From: Bacteroides timonensis
GTDB lineage: Bacteria; Bacteroidota; Bacteroidia; Bacteroidales; Bacteroidaceae
Assembly (NCBI RefSeq): GCF_000513195.1
Contig: NZ_CBVI010000067.1
Location: 1-44,937, forward strand
DNA: 44,937 nucleotides
Direction: 5' to 3'
The position numbers and the translations under genes are program-made. Shown here piece after piece: positions 43,261 through 44,937 of the stretch (the stretch's first letter is position 1; each line of letters starts with the position of its first letter). The notes beneath the pieces are model-generated. The model searched no databases. It was given only the letters and a program-made list of their open reading frames with translations, and had not been told where the DNA came from.

Positions 43261-43600
43261 TACCATATTTTGATTTTCCATGTGCAAAAATTGATTTTTT
43301 ACAGTATTAAACCTCTTATTATCCACTTTTTTGTCACAATAACAACATCTGTAGTTTAGTAAAATTTGCGCCTATGTTTTTCCTATATCAGTAGAGCTCT
43401 TTACTTCATTTTTGCATATCACCTATGTATATATGGCTATATATCAATATTTTTATCTATACTCAAAAAATCTTGCTGGAATTTCTAAAACTATTTTCTC
43501 TAACTAAAATGTAACAATTCAGGTAGTTTTTGTACCTATTAAGGCATCCAGTACTTTTACTTATGAATAAAGCATTATTTTAACAAAAAGCAGTCTAATA
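43261..43600. other. AT-rich gap ahead of the helicase remnant
   Basis: About 340 bases with no coding signal, no strong hairpin and no repeat I can define. The junction that cut the helicase gene lies at its right end. Confidence 0.4.
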
Positions 43601-44407
43601 GATTTCTGCAATAGCTATTTTGCCCATGCCAACGGTAAAAAGATGATAATCTTTGCAGTCAATGTCGAGCATAGCCAGAGAATCGTACAAGAATACCGGG
43701 AGGCCGGCATATCAGCCGAGCACCTCGACGCCAACACGCCGAAAACACAGCGCGAACAAATCCTTAGGAACTTTAAAGAAGGCAGGACACGTGTACTTAG
43801 CAATGTAGACATCGTGTCCGAAGGATTCGATGTCCCCGACTGCGAAGCTGTACAACTGGCGCGTCCTACCAAATCACTGGCTCTCTACTTGCAACAAGTA
43901 GGAAGATGTATGCGCCCTGCTCCCGGCAAGAGCGAAGGTATCGTGCTTGACAATGCCGCTCTGTGGACCGAACATGGGCTGAGCCAGCAGAACCGGAAAT
44001 GGACGCTGGAAGGCAAGAAGAAAAAGAAACGAAGAAACTCACAATATCCCATGGACGTAGTCTATGTCGAAGATGGCGTCATCCGGCAACCGGCCATACC
44101 CGAAGAAGTAGAAGGCATGCAACTTCTGGAAATGACACAAGAAATGGACGACCTGCTCCTTTTCGAGAGGTTTCTCGAAGCAGCATGGGACAAAGGCGAC
44201 AAACCCATACGTGCCTTCATGCAACTGAAAGACAAATTACTCCATCAGGACAGGCTGTTCACAGCCTTCCACCTTTCCTATATCATCAAGCGAGTATATG
44301 ATTACCCCGAAGCGCCTAAGAAAGGTTTATGGTACTACACAGCCATAGAGAACAATATCGACTATAAACTAATTAAAAAAGCGGTAGAAACGTACGCCTA
44401 CACCTAA
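43601..44407 (+). pseudogene. C-terminal part of a DEAD/DEAH-type helicase, 5' end lost
   Basis: From the ATG at 43643, 254 residues: GKKMIIFAVNVEHSQRIV and RTRVLSNVDIVSEGFDVP form the start of the helicase C-terminal (second RecA) domain, and LYLQQVGRCMRP is motif VI with its arginines. A lysine-rich segment and a helical tail follow. Codons upstream of the ATG (SYFAHANGKK) still match the family, so the gene once continued leftward; the first RecA domain with the ATP-binding Walker motifs is missing and the frame closes at 43568-43570. Without them it cannot be an active helicase. Confidence 0.75.
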
Positions 44408-44410
44408 AAA

Positions 44411-44450
44411 GCCCCCTATCCCACTACCAGGAAAAGGAGGCTTCTATTTT
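44411..44450 (+). terminator. possible terminator after the helicase remnant
   Basis: AGCC-CCT and AGG-GGCT (each with one extra base) can pair, followed by TCTATTTT. A weak but usable intrinsic terminator. Confidence 0.4.
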
Positions 44451-44584
44451 AATAAAAATCGGATATACGCAACAGAATAAAAGGAACAATGACAAAAAAC
44501 ACCAACATGAATATTATAGGTTCAAGGAACCGGCAGTTTCAGTGTCACCGTATCAAATAGAACTCTTACCGAGAAATCAATGTC

Positions 44585-44937
44585 CTATCGCTTTTTCTCT
44601 GCCACTTCCACAAAATACACACTAGTGCAAATCATTAGAATAGCAATGGCTTGTGTCCAACTAAAACGGTCCTGCCCCAAAGAAAGAGAAACTACCGTAG
44701 TTACGACCAATATCAGATAGCTGTAAATGGCCACTACTGTTGTTTTGAGGTATTTCAATCCTATAGGTACCAGGAAATAACTAAGATAAGTAGGAAAAAC
44801 CAAAACAAAAGCAAGTATAACCCATGGCATCCAATGCCACTCCCCATGCCAGGCATCCATAAACAAAGGAGCGTCCCATCCGACAATAAATGATACAATC
44901 ACTCCGGAAACTGCCGCACCACCGAATATATACTTCA
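44585..44937 (-). CDS. C-terminal part of a DMT/EamA-family transporter
   Basis: The reading frame is open to the window edge (KYIFGGAAVSGVIVSFIVG upstream of the first listed start). Three or four hydrophobic segments are visible: one at the edge, WVILAFVLVFPTYLSYFLV, VVAIYSYLILVVTTVVSL and WTQAIAILMICTSVYFVEV. The pattern, with PIGLKYLKTTVVAIYSYL late in the protein, is typical of the second EamA repeat of drug/metabolite exporters in the inner membrane. Substrate unknown; the N-terminal half lies outside the window. Confidence 0.8.
   Translation of the reverse strand, partial: KYIFGGAAVSGVIVSFIVGWDAPLFMDAWHGEWHWMPWVILAFVLVFPTYLSYFLVPIGLKYLKTTVVAIYSYLILVVTTVVSLSLGQDRFSWTQAIAILMICTSVYFVEVAEKKR

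Noticed and set aside
1..44937. insertion sequence, integrase or recombinase gene
   Set aside because: No transposase, tyrosine recombinase or serine recombinase motifs were found in any accepted frame, so any enzyme acting on the inverted repeats must be encoded elsewhere.

Overview
The window comes from the chromosome of a gut Bacteroides-type bacterium (Bacteroidota). The signs are three SusC/SusD-type outer-membrane receptor pairs, several lipoproteins with a cysteine just after a short hydrophobic leader, promoters with the Bacteroides -7 consensus TAnnTTTG (mostly TACCTTTG), weak Shine-Dalgarno signals, an HU-like DUF4469 protein and a DUF4248 remnant. There are no rRNA or tRNA genes, no CRISPR array and no recognisable insertion sequence.

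Layout. 1-1.9 kb: a Fic-domain protein (leftward), a micro-ORF overlapping its stop codon, and a gene broken just after its Tat leader. 1.9-6.0 kb: a leftward operon of aldo/keto reductase, cupin, flavodoxin and amidohydrolase, divergent from an AraC-type regulator. 6.1-13.7 kb: a SusC/SusD operon whose receptor gene is split by an apparent DNA inversion. The promoter, signal peptide and carboxypeptidase-like domain point left at 6.15-6.46 kb, while the rest of the receptor points right from 7.92 kb. Near-perfect 17-bp inverted repeats sit exactly at the two breakpoints, and reversing the segment restores one reading frame. The segment also carries an intact NimA-like flavin/pyridoxamine oxidase-fold gene. 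13.9-14.05 kb: a tandem array of 23-bp palindromic units. 14.1-25.4 kb: leftward genes for an HU-like protein, DUF362 protein, TonB receptor, iron alcohol dehydrogenase, esterase, acetyltransferase, C_GCAxxG_C_C redox protein, CotH-like protein, AraC regulator, a frameshifted metallo-beta-lactamase-fold hydrolase and a frameshifted DUF1232 protein. Three promoters here share a direct-repeat operator at matching spacing, suggesting a regulon of the local AraC protein. 25.4-27.3 kb: a RelA/SpoT protein. 27.7-37.7 kb: a rightward locus with a metallophosphoesterase lipoprotein, a second palindromic array inside a 17-bp inverted repeat, SusC, SusD, a BACON lipoprotein and a PHP-type phosphodiesterase. 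This looks like a phosphoester uptake and hydrolysis system. 37.7-38.1 kb: a scar with pieces of a rel-like gene and a DUF4248 gene. 38.1-43.2 kb: a third SusC/SusD pair (leftward) with no enzymes. 43.6-44.4 kb: the C-terminal part of a helicase that has lost its 5' end. 44.6 kb to the end: the C-terminus of a DMT/EamA-type transporter.

The most notable feature is the inverted SusC head at 6.16-7.92 kb, which looks like an on/off switch caught in the off position. Next are the shared AraC-type operators, the two palindromic arrays, and the SusC/SusD locus that carries two phosphoesterases and no glycosidase. All calls are from reading the sequence; no database search was run.
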